Assembly (NCBI GenBank): GCA_017560305.1
Contig: JAFYOF010000166.1
Coordinates: forward strand, 1 to 38,108
DNA from: Alistipes sp.
GTDB taxonomy: Bacteria > Bacteroidota > Bacteroidia > Bacteroidales > Rikenellaceae
Reading direction: 5' to 3'
Length of the DNA stretch: 38,108 nucleotides
Both the position numbers and the translations under genes were made by a program. A model generated the notes under the pieces. That model ran no database searches. It was not told the origin of the DNA and worked only from the letters and a program-made list of their open reading frames with translations. This document shows, piece after piece, positions 31,532-37,990 of this stretch (position 1 is the stretch's first letter; the number at the start of each line of letters is the position of its first letter).

Positions 31532-31948
31532 TTATCCTTCCTTATCGTTGAGTTCACGAAGTTGTTTGCACACCTCGATTACTTCGTTCACAATCTCGGT
31601 AGTGTTCCACTTCTTGTGAGCGCCATATCCACCGGAGGCGTCGGGCATATAGTCCCCATAGTGAGCGTAGTCCCAACCTACCACATACTCGCCAGCTTCG
31701 AGCTTTACCCCTTCGAGTTCGCCCTTGCCGTAGGTGAGTCCGCCGTGGCACTCCACCGGAATGTCGTCATAGGGAACTCCGTTGAAGATGTGACCCTTGT
31801 GGAGTACAACATAAGCGCACGGATGCCAACCTCCCTGATTGACTACATAGTAGTCGAACCCGTAGGCAGTACCGCCCGCTACGAAGTGTCTCTTGCGACT
31901 CGGTTCGTCCGGACGCTTGTATTCAAATTCTGTCTTGAAGTTAATCAC
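31532..31948 (-). CDS. Conserved phage hypothetical protein (His-Gly-Gly-Leu-Thr-Tyr type)
   Basis: A 138-residue protein starting at GTG by GTGA overlap with the SpoVG-like gene. It contains GWHPCAYVV (about 40-48), ECHGGLTYG (about 66-74) and VVGWDYAHYGDY (about 88-99), a pattern I recall from small conserved phage proteins of unknown function. The invariant-looking His, Asp and Trp residues could suggest an active or metal site, but no activity is established. Confidence 0.7.
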   Translation of the reverse strand: MINFKTEFEYKRPDEPSRKRHFVAGGTAYGFDYYVVNQGGWHPCAYVVLHKGHIFNGVPYDDIPVECHGGLTYGKGELEGVKLEAGEYVVGWDYAHYGDYMPDASGGYGAHKKWNTTEIVNEVIEVCKQLRELNDKEG

Positions 31949-32388
31949 TTGGTCGCCTCCATATACTTCTCAAGAACGCAGTTTTCGATGTGTTCTCTGA
32001 GCTGGCGAGTGATAGGGAAATACAGCGAACGCAAGTCCTCGCCCTTGTAGAACGGGTCGTTCGGGTATCCAACATAGAGTCCGTTTTCCCCTTCCATAAT
32101 GCGGAGTCCACGGATAGTGAGCTGGTCATTGAGAATAACGGAAGCCATACCCTTGAAATGACCGAGGCTGATGCCTTCCTTGAAAGGGAACACCTGAACA
32201 TTCGTAACGGCGAGTACATCAAATTCGCTATTCTTCGGATGTTCTTCCTTTATCGGAGCCGGTGTCTTATCCTTCTCAGGTGCGCCTGTCTGTACTCCGT
32301 GAAGCTTTAAGATTGCGTCTGCAATGCGTCCGAGTTCGTGCGGTACGCGCTCGCAGAACTCCATTTCTACTTTTGTGAGTCCACTCAT
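31945..32388 (-). CDS. SpoVG-like nucleic-acid-binding regulator
   Basis: A 147-residue protein. The first 50 residues form a charged helical lead-in. From about 58 on, VTNVQVFPF, then ASVILNDQLTIRGLRIMEGENGLYVGYP, then YFPITRQLREHIENCVLEKY follow the SpoVG fold: a small beta sheet and a C-terminal helix with the Gly-Leu-(Phe/Tyr)-Val pattern. SpoVG proteins bind DNA and RNA site-specifically and act as regulators, so this could control phage or host genes. GGAAG precedes the ATG, and a leader with two dyad elements lies upstream. Confidence 0.75.
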   Translation of the reverse strand: MSGLTKVEMEFCERVPHELGRIADAILKLHGVQTGAPEKDKTPAPIKEEHPKNSEFDVLAVTNVQVFPFKEGISLGHFKGMASVILNDQLTIRGLRIMEGENGLYVGYPNDPFYKGEDLRSLYFPITRQLREHIENCVLEKYMEATK

Positions 32389-32422
32389 TTTATACTTCCT
32401 TTGCGGTTTTTCCGCTCTAATT

Positions 32423-32471
32423 TGGCTTTATTGCCCATCTAATATATAGTTGTTCGGGCTTTTATTTACCC
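32423..32471 (-). promoter_or_regulatory. TATATT box and leader dyads of the SpoVG-like gene
   Basis: On the minus strand TATATT (32441-32446) is followed three bases later by the dyad TGGGCAATAAAGCCA (32423-32437). A related dyad, GGGTAAATAAAAGCCC (32456-32471), lies just upstream of the box. The arrangement mirrors the leaders at 27939 and 13881. No -35 hexamer is evident; element copy B begins about 20 bases further upstream. Confidence 0.5.
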
Positions 32472-32492
32472 AATTATTTTATTTATAAACGC

Positions 32493-32608
32493 AAAATTAC
32501 CCCCGTTTTTTTCTGCTATATAAAAGCGTGAATCAAAACAGAATTTTTTTTTATTCTGAAAAGAAATTTTATATAGAATACGGGGGTAATTTGAAAACCT
32601 AATTTTGC
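32493..32608. repeat. Intergenic element copy B, framed by inverted AAATTACCCCCGT
   Basis: AAATTACCCCCGT (32494-32506) and its exact inverse ACGGGGGTAATTT (32580-32592) frame 73 AT-rich bases holding a CAGAAT/ATTCTG hairpin. It matches copy A (7512-7625) in both arms, in the GAAAA-x-AAATTTTATATA stretch and in the outer TAATTTTG. It starts 14 bases downstream of the minus-strand stop at 32623 and ends upstream of the SpoVG-like leader. Confidence 0.85.
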
Positions 32609-32622
32609 AATTCTCGGCGAAG

Positions 32623-33258
32623 TCACACGGTATGAGTGCCTTCTACGCCACGAGCCTCGCGACCCATCGTGCGCTTCCGGAGCCACAGCAAGGCTTCCTC
32701 GATGTGAGTCAGAGCCAGTGCGTTTTCGCGGCACTTGAACTCGGAGTTCTGGAATCCTTCGAGACGGCGGATAACCATAATCAGGAGGTCTTCGTTAGCG
32801 CAACCGTTCACGCCACATTCCTTGATGGGACCTTCCTGAAAGTGGATGTCCACGAGGCTTTCATTGTCATCCTTCCGGACAACCTTGAAGGTGTGGGGAG
32901 TGTTGTACTGGAAGTCTTTTTCTTCGAGAACCTTCGTGTACTTGGTCGTGAGCAGATCGTGCTTGGTCTCCACGAGTTCGACGGAAGTCGGCTTGTCCTT
33001 GACGATTTCGTAAGTCTTTTCAAAGATTTCCGGCTTGCACGGATAGAACTCGCCGTTGACTCCCTTGATGATGATGTCGTCCGGAGTCGCAGTCATCGTT
33101 CCTTCGAGAGTCTTGATGGCTGCTACACTGCATCCGCGCACGACATCAGGAACGAAGTTTACCTTGTCACCGCAGAAGTCCTTGACGGCTACTGAGTTTT
33201 CGCCCGTCCACTTCATACATTCGATGACGACCGGCTTCTTTCTTGCGAACACTGTCAT
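32623..33258 (-). CDS. Two-domain protein with C-terminal Acb2/Tad1-type domain, putative anti-CBASS/anti-Thoeris
   Basis: A 211-residue protein. Residues 1-85 (ARKKPVVIECMKWTGENS, then DDIIIKGVNGEFYPCKPEIF) form a small domain common in phage hypothetical proteins. Residues 137-211 carry a different, highly characteristic pattern: IHFQEGPIKECGVNG (138-152), RRLEGFQ (164-170), CRENALALTHIEEALLWL (176-193) and RGVEGTH (203-209). This matches the helical hairpin of the Acb2 and Tad1 cyclic-nucleotide sponges that block CBASS and Thoeris immunity. If active it would sequester host signal molecules early in infection. AGGAG precedes the ATG, coupled by TAATG to the gene before. Ligand and partner system are inferred. 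Confidence 0.75.
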   Translation of the reverse strand: MTVFARKKPVVIECMKWTGENSVAVKDFCGDKVNFVPDVVRGCSVAAIKTLEGTMTATPDDIIIKGVNGEFYPCKPEIFEKTYEIVKDKPTSVELVETKHDLLTTKYTKVLEEKDFQYNTPHTFKVVRKDDNESLVDIHFQEGPIKECGVNGCANEDLLIMVIRRLEGFQNSEFKCRENALALTHIEEALLWLRKRTMGREARGVEGTHTV

Positions 33259-33854
33259 TATCCAAGCTCCTGTTGAAGTTTGGCAAGGAGTTCGCGCTTT
33301 GCGGATTCGCTGAGGCGACCCACGAGCTTGTCCGGATCAATGGTGCGCGGCTTCGGCAAGTTCGCAAGGATTTCGGAGAGCTTAGTGCCGTTCGGGTAGT
33401 TGCGAGTGATGCGGGTGTGGGACACATTCAGGCACTTCGCTACATCGTTGGCGCTGAGCGTAGCCTGTGCGAGCTTTTCCTTGAGGGATTCGATGAGGGG
33501 CTTCACGAAGTCACGCTTGCCGCCTTCGTCGAGGTCGTTTTCGTAGTTGAACGGGTCAGTGAGTCCGCCGACATTCTTTTCTGATGCTCGCATACCGATA
33601 GCAGCATTTTCCGGAACACTCACCTGAGCGCACGGATTTTCCGGAACTGCGTCCGGTTCAAAAGCCGGAGCCTGCGGAGTCGAGAAAGACTGTGCGACTT
33701 CGTTTTCTACGACGGCTTCAACTTCCGGAGCGATTGCATCGGAAGGACTTGGGACGCTCTTCGGGATGGCGGAGCCTTGAACCGGCATAGCTCGCATCTG
33801 CGGAGCTGAATTGATAGGACGGATTTGTGCAGAGTTGTTATTAAGAGGAACCAT
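33258..33854 (-). CDS. Putative DNA-binding protein with C-terminal helix-turn-helix
   Basis: A 198-residue protein with AAGGAG nine bases before its ATG. Residues 1-95 are Pro/Ala/Glu-rich and probably disordered. Residues 100-198 are helical and contain LSANDVAKCLNVSHTRITRNYP (about 133-154), which has the spacing of a helix-turn-helix with the recognition helix at Ser-His-Thr-Arg-Ile-Thr. It lies directly behind a divergent promoter region with a large inverted repeat, and upstream of the Acb2-type gene. A role as regulator of this cluster or of the neighbouring inverted gene is plausible. Confidence 0.65.
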   Translation of the reverse strand: MVPLNNNSAQIRPINSAPQMRAMPVQGSAIPKSVPSPSDAIAPEVEAVVENEVAQSFSTPQAPAFEPDAVPENPCAQVSVPENAAIGMRASEKNVGGLTDPFNYENDLDEGGKRDFVKPLIESLKEKLAQATLSANDVAKCLNVSHTRITRNYPNGTKLSEILANLPKPRTIDPDKLVGRLSESAKRELLAKLQQELG

Positions 33855-33880
33855 ATATTTAATCTCCTTATTGGACTCCC

Positions 33881-33930
33881 ATAAATATAATAAAAATTCC
33901 TCCGGAAGTCCAGTATTTTATTATATTTAT
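33881..33930. promoter_or_regulatory. Divergent promoter region with perfect 15-bp inverted repeat
   Basis: ATAAATATAATAAAA (33881-33895) and TTTTATTATATTTAT (33916-33930) are exact inverses around 20 bases containing the palindrome TCCGGA. On the minus strand TGGACT (33907-33912) lies 17 bases from TATATT (33884-33889) and would serve the 33854 gene. The plus-strand arm may serve the HNH gene, but no -35 box is clear there. The dyad is a likely operator. Confidence 0.65.
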
Positions 33931-33933
33931 TAT

Positions 33934-34284
33934 ATGATTAGTAAATTAGAACAATTAAAAAGAGCCTCGGAGGAACACAGGAAGTTCCGCGAGACTCCTC
34001 AATGGATAATGTTCCGAAAGTATATGCTTTCGTTGCACAATATGACTTGCGACTTCTGCAAGCAACCTTACAAGCAGGCGGCACGACTCGATGTCCACCA
34101 TATGTTCGATACGAACTATACCCGCCTTGAGGAGTCTAGGTTTATGGTACTCTGTAAACCGTGCCATACCTTTATACACTCCAAGGACAAGAGTCCGGCT
34201 TTCAAACATCTAGTGCATCGAGTCGATTATGTATCAGTAGTACAGAAGCCACAAGCAAGTAAAGATGAAGGCGGCGGCGATTAG
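33934..34284 (+). CDS. HNH endonuclease, inverted within the minus-strand cluster
   Basis: A 116-residue nuclease. Zinc-binding Cys-x2-Cys pairs (Cys-39/42 and Cys-74/77) flank the active-site strand LDVHHM (His-55, His-56), and KPCHTFIH (His-78, His-82) completes the HNH beta-beta-alpha fold. It is the only plus-strand gene between 7458 and the right end. There is no good ribosome binding site at the ATG at 33934, so a leaderless start or a weak start is possible. Its 3' end overlaps the convergent membrane-protein gene by about 50 bases. Phage HNH enzymes either help terminase cut DNA, which usually places them beside terminase genes, or are mobile homing-type genes; the isolated inverted position favours the second. 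Confidence 0.8.
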   Translation: MISKLEQLKRASEEHRKFRETPQWIMFRKYMLSLHNMTCDFCKQPYKQAARLDVHHMFDTNYTRLEESRFMVLCKPCHTFIHSKDKSPAFKHLVHRVDYVSVVQKPQASKDEGGGD

Positions 34285-34614
34285 ACTGCACATATAGCGT
34301 ACCTCTCTTTTGGGTGTTCCTTGTTGAGCTGGTGCGCTACCTTGAGCGCTCCCACCCTGTCGTACCGGCATATCCCCTTCATTCCGGAGTGGAGTTCTAC
34401 TAGCCGGTACATCTGTCTGTTTTGGTTCATTGGATTCCTCCTTTGGTGGATGTTTTTTTAGCCATTCATTCTCGTGAACGACTGTGCCGTAAGCGAGTTC
34501 GTGGAACAGGTCCTTGTCGGTATGCCCGCTCCGGATGTAGTCGATGCCGAAGAAGTACTCGCCGGTAGCAACCCTGACATAGAGTTCTTCGGCGTGGCAT
34601 TTCCCGAAGCTCAT
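34234..34614 (-). CDS. 126-aa protein with C-terminal membrane anchor
   Basis: AAGGAGAG precedes the ATG, and the start overlaps the previous stop as ATGA. Residues 1-55 form a soluble domain (YVRVATGEYFFGIDYIRSG), 56-105 are Pro/Gln/Glu-rich and flexible, and 107-126 are a hydrophobic helix (SLIAAAFIFTCLWLLYY), a tail anchor. It probably sits at the inner membrane facing the cytoplasm. The 3' end runs into the convergent HNH gene. Confidence 0.65.
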   Translation of the reverse strand: MSFGKCHAEELYVRVATGEYFFGIDYIRSGHTDKDLFHELAYGTVVHENEWLKKHPPKEESNEPKQTDVPASRTPLRNEGDMPVRQGGSAQGSAPAQQGTPKREVRYMCSLIAAAFIFTCLWLLYY

Positions 34615-34865
34615 TTTCTCTCCTTCAAATCGCGTACTTGCCAGTCAGCCTCCGGGAAGCCCGGACCGACGAGTGGAATTGCGCCGTTACCCTTGATGAT
34701 TTCCCTCGACACGCAGAAACTCGCTTCGAGTTGTCTGGCGATCTTGAGGTCAGCCGGAGTGCCTGCCTGCTTAGCCCATTGCTTGAGCCTCGCAAGAGTC
34801 GGCTGGAAGCGTTCCTTGCGATAGGCGTCGGCGAGTTCTTCGGGGATGTAGAAAGCGATAACCAT
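34611..34865 (-). CDS. 84-aa protein of unknown function
   Basis: The ATG at 34865 is chosen over one six bases upstream, because GGGGAGG then lies at the normal distance and the start overlaps the preceding stop as TAATG. The product is a charged helical protein (YIPEELADAYRKERFQPTLARLKQWAKQ). It ends by ATGA overlap with the membrane-anchored protein. No family is recognised. Confidence 0.6.
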   Translation of the reverse strand: MVIAFYIPEELADAYRKERFQPTLARLKQWAKQAGTPADLKIARQLEASFCVSREIIKGNGAIPLVGPGFPEADWQVRDLKERK

Positions 34866-35062
34866 TACCATACCTCCCCTGCTGCCTTCGCGAGTTCCCT
34901 GCACTTTGACTTCACTTTTGAAGCGAATCTGGAACAGTGCATAGTGTGGAGTCCTGTTGCGAGTCGTCCGCAGTAGCAGAACAGCGTGGTCTCCTTGTCG
35001 CAGAGTTCCACGCCTTTCGCATAATATTTATTCAGGAGTTCGGTCGGAAATTCCTTAGCCAT
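34865..35062 (-). CDS. 65-aa Cys-rich protein, possible zinc binder
   Basis: GGAGG precedes the ATG. Four cysteines and two-residue spacing (Cys-21, Cys-29, Cys-31, then His-39, His-42, Cys-43 and Cys-54) fit a small metal site: FCYCGRLATGLHTMHC. The C terminus is Lys/Arg-rich. It overlaps the upstream and downstream genes by a few bases, part of a dense run of coupled small genes. Confidence 0.6.
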   Translation of the reverse strand: MAKEFPTELLNKYYAKGVELCDKETTLFCYCGRLATGLHTMHCSRFASKVKSKCRELAKAAGEVW

Positions 35063-35363
35063 TCTTGACCTCCGCGAGCTTGTCCATCTTGAACTTCATA
35101 GCGGTGTAGGTGCAGAATCCGGAGTGTCCCTTGACGACTTCGCCATTGTCATCCTTGAGCTTTTCGGCGATGCCTTCCTTTTCGAGCTGTTCGACGATGC
35201 CTTGCCAGTTGTTCTCGTCAACGAACTGGGAGTCGTCAGGGAGCATTTCGCTCTGACCCGCCAAGTTTACCGTGACGACTCCATAGGGACGATCCTCGTC
35301 TTCCTTCTGAGCGATGACGGCGAGCGTGTTGTTATACTGGTAAGTGGACTTGATGTATTTCAT
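35055..35363 (-). CDS. DUF4313-like protein
   Basis: A 102-residue protein with AGGAG before its ATG. The pattern of an N-terminal strand (NNTLAVIAQKEDEDRPYGVVTVNL), then Leu-Pro-Asp-Asp-Ser-Gln-Phe-Val-Asp-Glu-Asn-Asn-Trp, then a helix Val-Glu-Gln-Leu-Glu-Lys-Glu-Gly-Ile-Ala and a closing strand resembles DUF4313, a small family found in phages and mobile elements with no known function. Confidence 0.6.
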   Translation of the reverse strand: MKYIKSTYQYNNTLAVIAQKEDEDRPYGVVTVNLAGQSEMLPDDSQFVDENNWQGIVEQLEKEGIAEKLKDDNGEVVKGHSGFCTYTAMKFKMDKLAEVKNG

Positions 35364-35442
35364 AGGTTTCTCCTATTGCTGAGTTTATGTTGTTCAGGTA
35401 ATCCCTGTCACGACTCCGCCGGAGCGAAGCCGCAGATAGAGA

Positions 35443-35769
35443 CTACTTATCGTTGTTCAGGAGTTCGCATCCTGCAAGTAGCCACGGGAGGAGCATACCG
35501 ACGCTGAACTGTCTGTCCATCACGACGACTCCGCCACGCTTCTCCAGCAAGTCCAGCACCATATTGGCGGCGGAGTTCGCAGTGGTGAGGCTGACCTTGA
35601 TGTGCTTGTTCGGTGCGCCTTCGAACATCTTGCCATTGACGAGAAGTCCGGTGCGGTACAGCCAATACGAGTTATCAAGTGCGCGTTCAAATGCGCTCAG
35701 CTTTTCCGGCGAAAGTTCCTCGTCACGAGCAAAGCTCAGGTCGATAGATTCGAGTTCTTCATTAGCCAT
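35443..35769 (-). CDS. 108-aa protein of unknown function
   Basis: AAGGAAAC lies before the ATG at 35769, which overlaps the end of the ArdC-like gene by eight bases. The product is acidic at the start (ANEELESIDL) with helices and a Leu/Gly-rich end (FSVGMLLPWLLAGCELL). An upstream in-frame extension to 35835 is a shadow. Coupling to the antirestriction gene suggests a related role, but nothing in the sequence proves one. Confidence 0.6.
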   Translation of the reverse strand: MANEELESIDLSFARDEELSPEKLSAFERALDNSYWLYRTGLLVNGKMFEGAPNKHIKVSLTTANSAANMVLDLLEKRGGVVVMDRQFSVGMLLPWLLAGCELLNNDK

Positions 35770-36571
35770 TTTCAGTTTCCTTCTTGTTGATGTTGAATAT
35801 AGTCTTGTATGCCCATTCCGCACTCCGGCAGGCATCCGCGAAGTCGTTGGGCTTGATGTCGTGGATCTTGGACTTCCATCCGGAGATATACGCGGCGGAG
35901 TTCTTGACCGTTGGCGACATACCGAGATGACCGAGGCATAGGCAGGCGCAAAGTTCGGCGACCAATTCCTCCTTGGCGTACTCGTATTTCCTGTTGCAGA
36001 AGATTTCCGTGCTGTGTCCGAGTTCGTGGAACACCGCTCCCCAGAACTCCTCGCGGCTGTCGAAGTCGCGTTCGTCAGGAACGATGATGTACCTGTGAGA
36101 TGGAGAATAGTGCGCGGAGTCGCCTCCCCATCTCACGCCGAGATTGGCACGGGAAGCGTACTCCTCAAGCACGGGCTTCGCATCGCAGTCAGCAGGTGGC
36201 GGAGCGCTCCAGATGTGTGCGAACTTCGGTTCGAGAGTCGTATCGCTGATGTGGAACACCGTGAACGCACGGAGTACATATACGGATTCCTTCTCGCCGT
36301 CATCCATTTCTTTCTGATATGTCTTCGAGAAGTACACGCGATGACCCTTCGAACCTTTCTTGACGCGACCGCCTTCCGAGTTGATCTGGTGCATCGTGGC
36401 GTATTCTCCGGCGCACCCCAAGAGCATACGGTTACGGAGTCCGATATATGGACTCCCATTGTAATGATTTATAATCATCGAAGGTCTCGCGACCCACGGC
36501 TTATGCCACGGGACGACGCCTTCTTCGAGTTGGGCAGTGATAGCCTTGAAGATGTCTTCCGTTGCGCTCAT
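35762..36571 (-). CDS. ArdC-like antirestriction protein
   Basis: A 269-residue protein with the two-part ArdC layout. The N-terminal domain (1-125) binds single-stranded DNA in this family: QLEEGVVPWHKPW (14-26), NGSPYIGLRNRMLL (38-51) and KGSKGHRVYFSK (72-83) are diagnostic. The C-terminal zincin-like domain has HELGH (182-186) and a downstream Glu in EELVAE (201-206), a complete gluzincin site. ArdC proteins protect incoming DNA from type I and II restriction. GGAGG eight bases before the ATG at 36571 sets the start, which overlaps the previous gene as ATGA. It fits an early anti-defence role. Confidence 0.85.
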   Translation of the reverse strand: MSATEDIFKAITAQLEEGVVPWHKPWVARPSMIINHYNGSPYIGLRNRMLLGCAGEYATMHQINSEGGRVKKGSKGHRVYFSKTYQKEMDDGEKESVYVLRAFTVFHISDTTLEPKFAHIWSAPPPADCDAKPVLEEYASRANLGVRWGGDSAHYSPSHRYIIVPDERDFDSREEFWGAVFHELGHSTEIFCNRKYEYAKEELVAELCACLCLGHLGMSPTVKNSAAYISGWKSKIHDIKPNDFADACRSAEWAYKTIFNINKKETENG

Positions 36572-36720
36572 ACGCCAAACCTCCATTCCAAGTCCTTGCG
36601 CCACGCATCGACGACTCCATCGAATCTCCGGCGAGGAGCCATAAAGTTTTCAAGTTCCTTGATTGTTTCGAAGTCGAAGCCCCTGAGCTTCGCGAGTTTA
36701 TAGAGATATTCCCTTGTCAT
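36568..36720 (-). CDS. 50-aa basic helical protein
   Basis: A short gene with GGAGG before its ATG, joined to the previous gene by TAATG and to the ArdC-like gene by ATGA. The product is helical and basic (YLYKLAKLRGFDFETIKELENF, in two helices) and ends with Trp-Arg-Phe-Gly-Val. No family is recognised. Confidence 0.6.
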   Translation of the reverse strand: MTREYLYKLAKLRGFDFETIKELENFMAPRRRFDGVVDAWRKDLEWRFGV

Positions 36721-36914
36721 TACTTGCCTCCGTAGTAATTGGCGAGTTTAATGTAGGTCATCGCGTGCTTGACTGCACGGTTGTACTTTCTGGAGACTAG
36801 TTCGTAGTCTTCCTGAGTAGGCGCGAGGAGCATACAAAAGCTGTACGATTCAGCCTGACTCGAACAGCGCTTCGCACCGGCTACGCAGCGTTCCGCTTTA
36901 GATATACTTCTCAT
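36720..36914 (-). CDS. 64-aa basic protein
   Basis: The start at 36914 lies in a TAATG overlap with the upstream membrane-protein gene and follows GGGGGA; a longer in-frame extension has no ribosome site. It carries three cysteines and many Lys/Arg/Tyr residues (SRKYNRAVKHAMTYIKLANYY). No function can be assigned. Confidence 0.55.
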   Translation of the reverse strand: MRSISKAERCVAGAKRCSSQAESYSFCMLLAPTQEDYELVSRKYNRAVKHAMTYIKLANYYGGK

Positions 36915-37063
36915 TAGAGTTCCCCCACGAGAAGCATAGCGACGAGTCCGGCACTGACTACTGCACCGAGGATTCCGTGGCATACTGCGTTGATGAAGCG
37001 GTCACGCTTGAGAGTCTTTTCCTGAAAGTCGAGCGTGGCGGAGTCGATTTCTTTGAAGTTCAT
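36914..37063 (-). CDS. 49-aa single-span membrane protein
   Basis: The ATG at 37063 has GGAAG eight bases upstream. The first 25 residues are charged and hydrophilic; residues 27-47 form one hydrophobic helix (AVCHGILGAVVSAGLVAMLL). It begins 62 bases inside the end of the upstream gene. Small early membrane proteins of phages often act on host envelope functions or superinfection, but no specific role can be inferred. Confidence 0.6.
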   Translation of the reverse strand: MNFKEIDSATLDFQEKTLKRDRFINAVCHGILGAVVSAGLVAMLLVGEL

Positions 37064-37424
37064 TGAGTACTTCCTTTGCGCGTTTGCGCGAGTAATTAAG
37101 GTTCTGTTTCTTTAGACTCCAGCGGATCGAGTCCACCGTGGCGAGTCTAATGTGTTGGTTGAGTATGTCGGCGGCGACTTCCTGAGCGTCCGGACTGAGA
37201 GCCTTCATAAATGACTCTTCATCGAAGTCGTGCTTAGCCGGTAGGACTTCTTTAAGCCCTTCGATAGCAACTTCTTCGGTAACTCGTCGCTCACAAGTAA
37301 AGAAGCACCCTGCCTTCATCAGGTAGGATGCTTGCTGAGGTATCGGGCGAGTAGTGTCCAAGTTCAGGTACGCCTGAGCCACCGCACTCCACGCCGAGTC
37401 CTCGTCGCATCGTCGCTTCGCCAT
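37002..37424 (-). CDS. Sigma-factor-like / helix-turn-helix regulator (tentative)
   Basis: A 140-residue protein if started at the ATG at 37424 (GGAG with a four-base gap); an upstream ATG at 37457 is possible but has a poorer site. Residues 8-50 (DSAWSAVAQAYLNL, then QASYLMKAGCFFTCERR) look like a degenerate sigma region 2. Residues 72-140 (LSPDAQEVAADILN, then a helix, then SLKKQNLNYSRKRAKEVLNELQ) resemble the region-4-like helix-turn-helix found in phage sigma-like proteins. Being second in what is probably the first-transcribed operon would suit a transcription regulator. The similarity is weak and an unrelated DNA-binding protein is possible. Confidence 0.6.
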   Translation of the reverse strand: MAKRRCDEDSAWSAVAQAYLNLDTTRPIPQQASYLMKAGCFFTCERRVTEEVAIEGLKEVLPAKHDFDEESFMKALSPDAQEVAADILNQHIRLATVDSIRWSLKKQNLNYSRKRAKEVLNELQRNRLRHARLSGKDSQA

Positions 37425-37462
37425 TATACTCCGGACGATTGCTTTAAAGTTTAACATACTTC

Positions 37463-37843
37463 TTATGCCAACCCAACCAATGCTTCGCACTGTGCTTCGA
37501 ACGGTACTTCGTATATCGGTACTTCGGAAGTCGGCACGATTACCGTTCTGAATACTTCCTTACCGAACTTGAAACCGCCGAGTGCTTCGGGTACACGCAA
37601 CGCTTCGCGCTTCGCATAGAGTCGCACTTCGGTTTTCTCCGTCAGGCGCATCGTGAAGGTGTTTACGGCTACTCCGTTGTACACCATAGTTACTCGCACA
37701 TCGTTGATGAGCGCATTGATTTCGACTTCGTGAGTTTTCGCCACGAGTACACCAAAAGGTGTTACCGCATACGAGTTCTCGCCTGAGTCGGAGAAGTACA
37801 AAGTGCCTAACTCCGATGTGAACTTCTTGAATACTTTTTGCAT
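37463..37843 (-). CDS. 126-aa first gene of the right-end operon
   Basis: A protein of unknown function with AAGGA nine bases before its ATG. It is rich in Val, Thr and Glu with regular alternation, suggesting a beta sandwich or barrel (INALINDVRVTMVYNGVAV; TVIVPTSEVPIYEVPF). It is the most upstream minus-strand gene, with a leader of about 70 bases and a TATATT box. As a probable immediate-early product it may act on the host. Confidence 0.65.
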   Translation of the reverse strand: MQKVFKKFTSELGTLYFSDSGENSYAVTPFGVLVAKTHEVEINALINDVRVTMVYNGVAVNTFTMRLTEKTEVRLYAKREALRVPEALGGFKFGKEVFRTVIVPTSEVPIYEVPFEAQCEALVGLA

Positions 37844-37990
37844 AGATTTTTAATCCTTATTTTAAGGTTTTTATTTTATTTGTAATTTGGTTTTATGCGC
37901 CAATAATGCGCCAATGAACAATATAATAAAATATTGCTCTAATAGAGATATACGAACAAAATAAATTTTCACGCTCTGGACAAAACTGCT
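37844..37990 (-). promoter_or_regulatory. Leader and promoter region of the right-end operon
   Basis: No gene. On the minus strand a TATATT box (37920-37925) lies about 80 bases from the ATG. ATGCGCCAAT is tandemly repeated at 37895-37904 and 37906-37915, close to the predicted start. CTCTAATAGAG, a small dyad near 37940-37950, covers the -35 region, where no TTGACA-like hexamer is seen. The 10-bp array starts just beyond. Confidence 0.5.
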
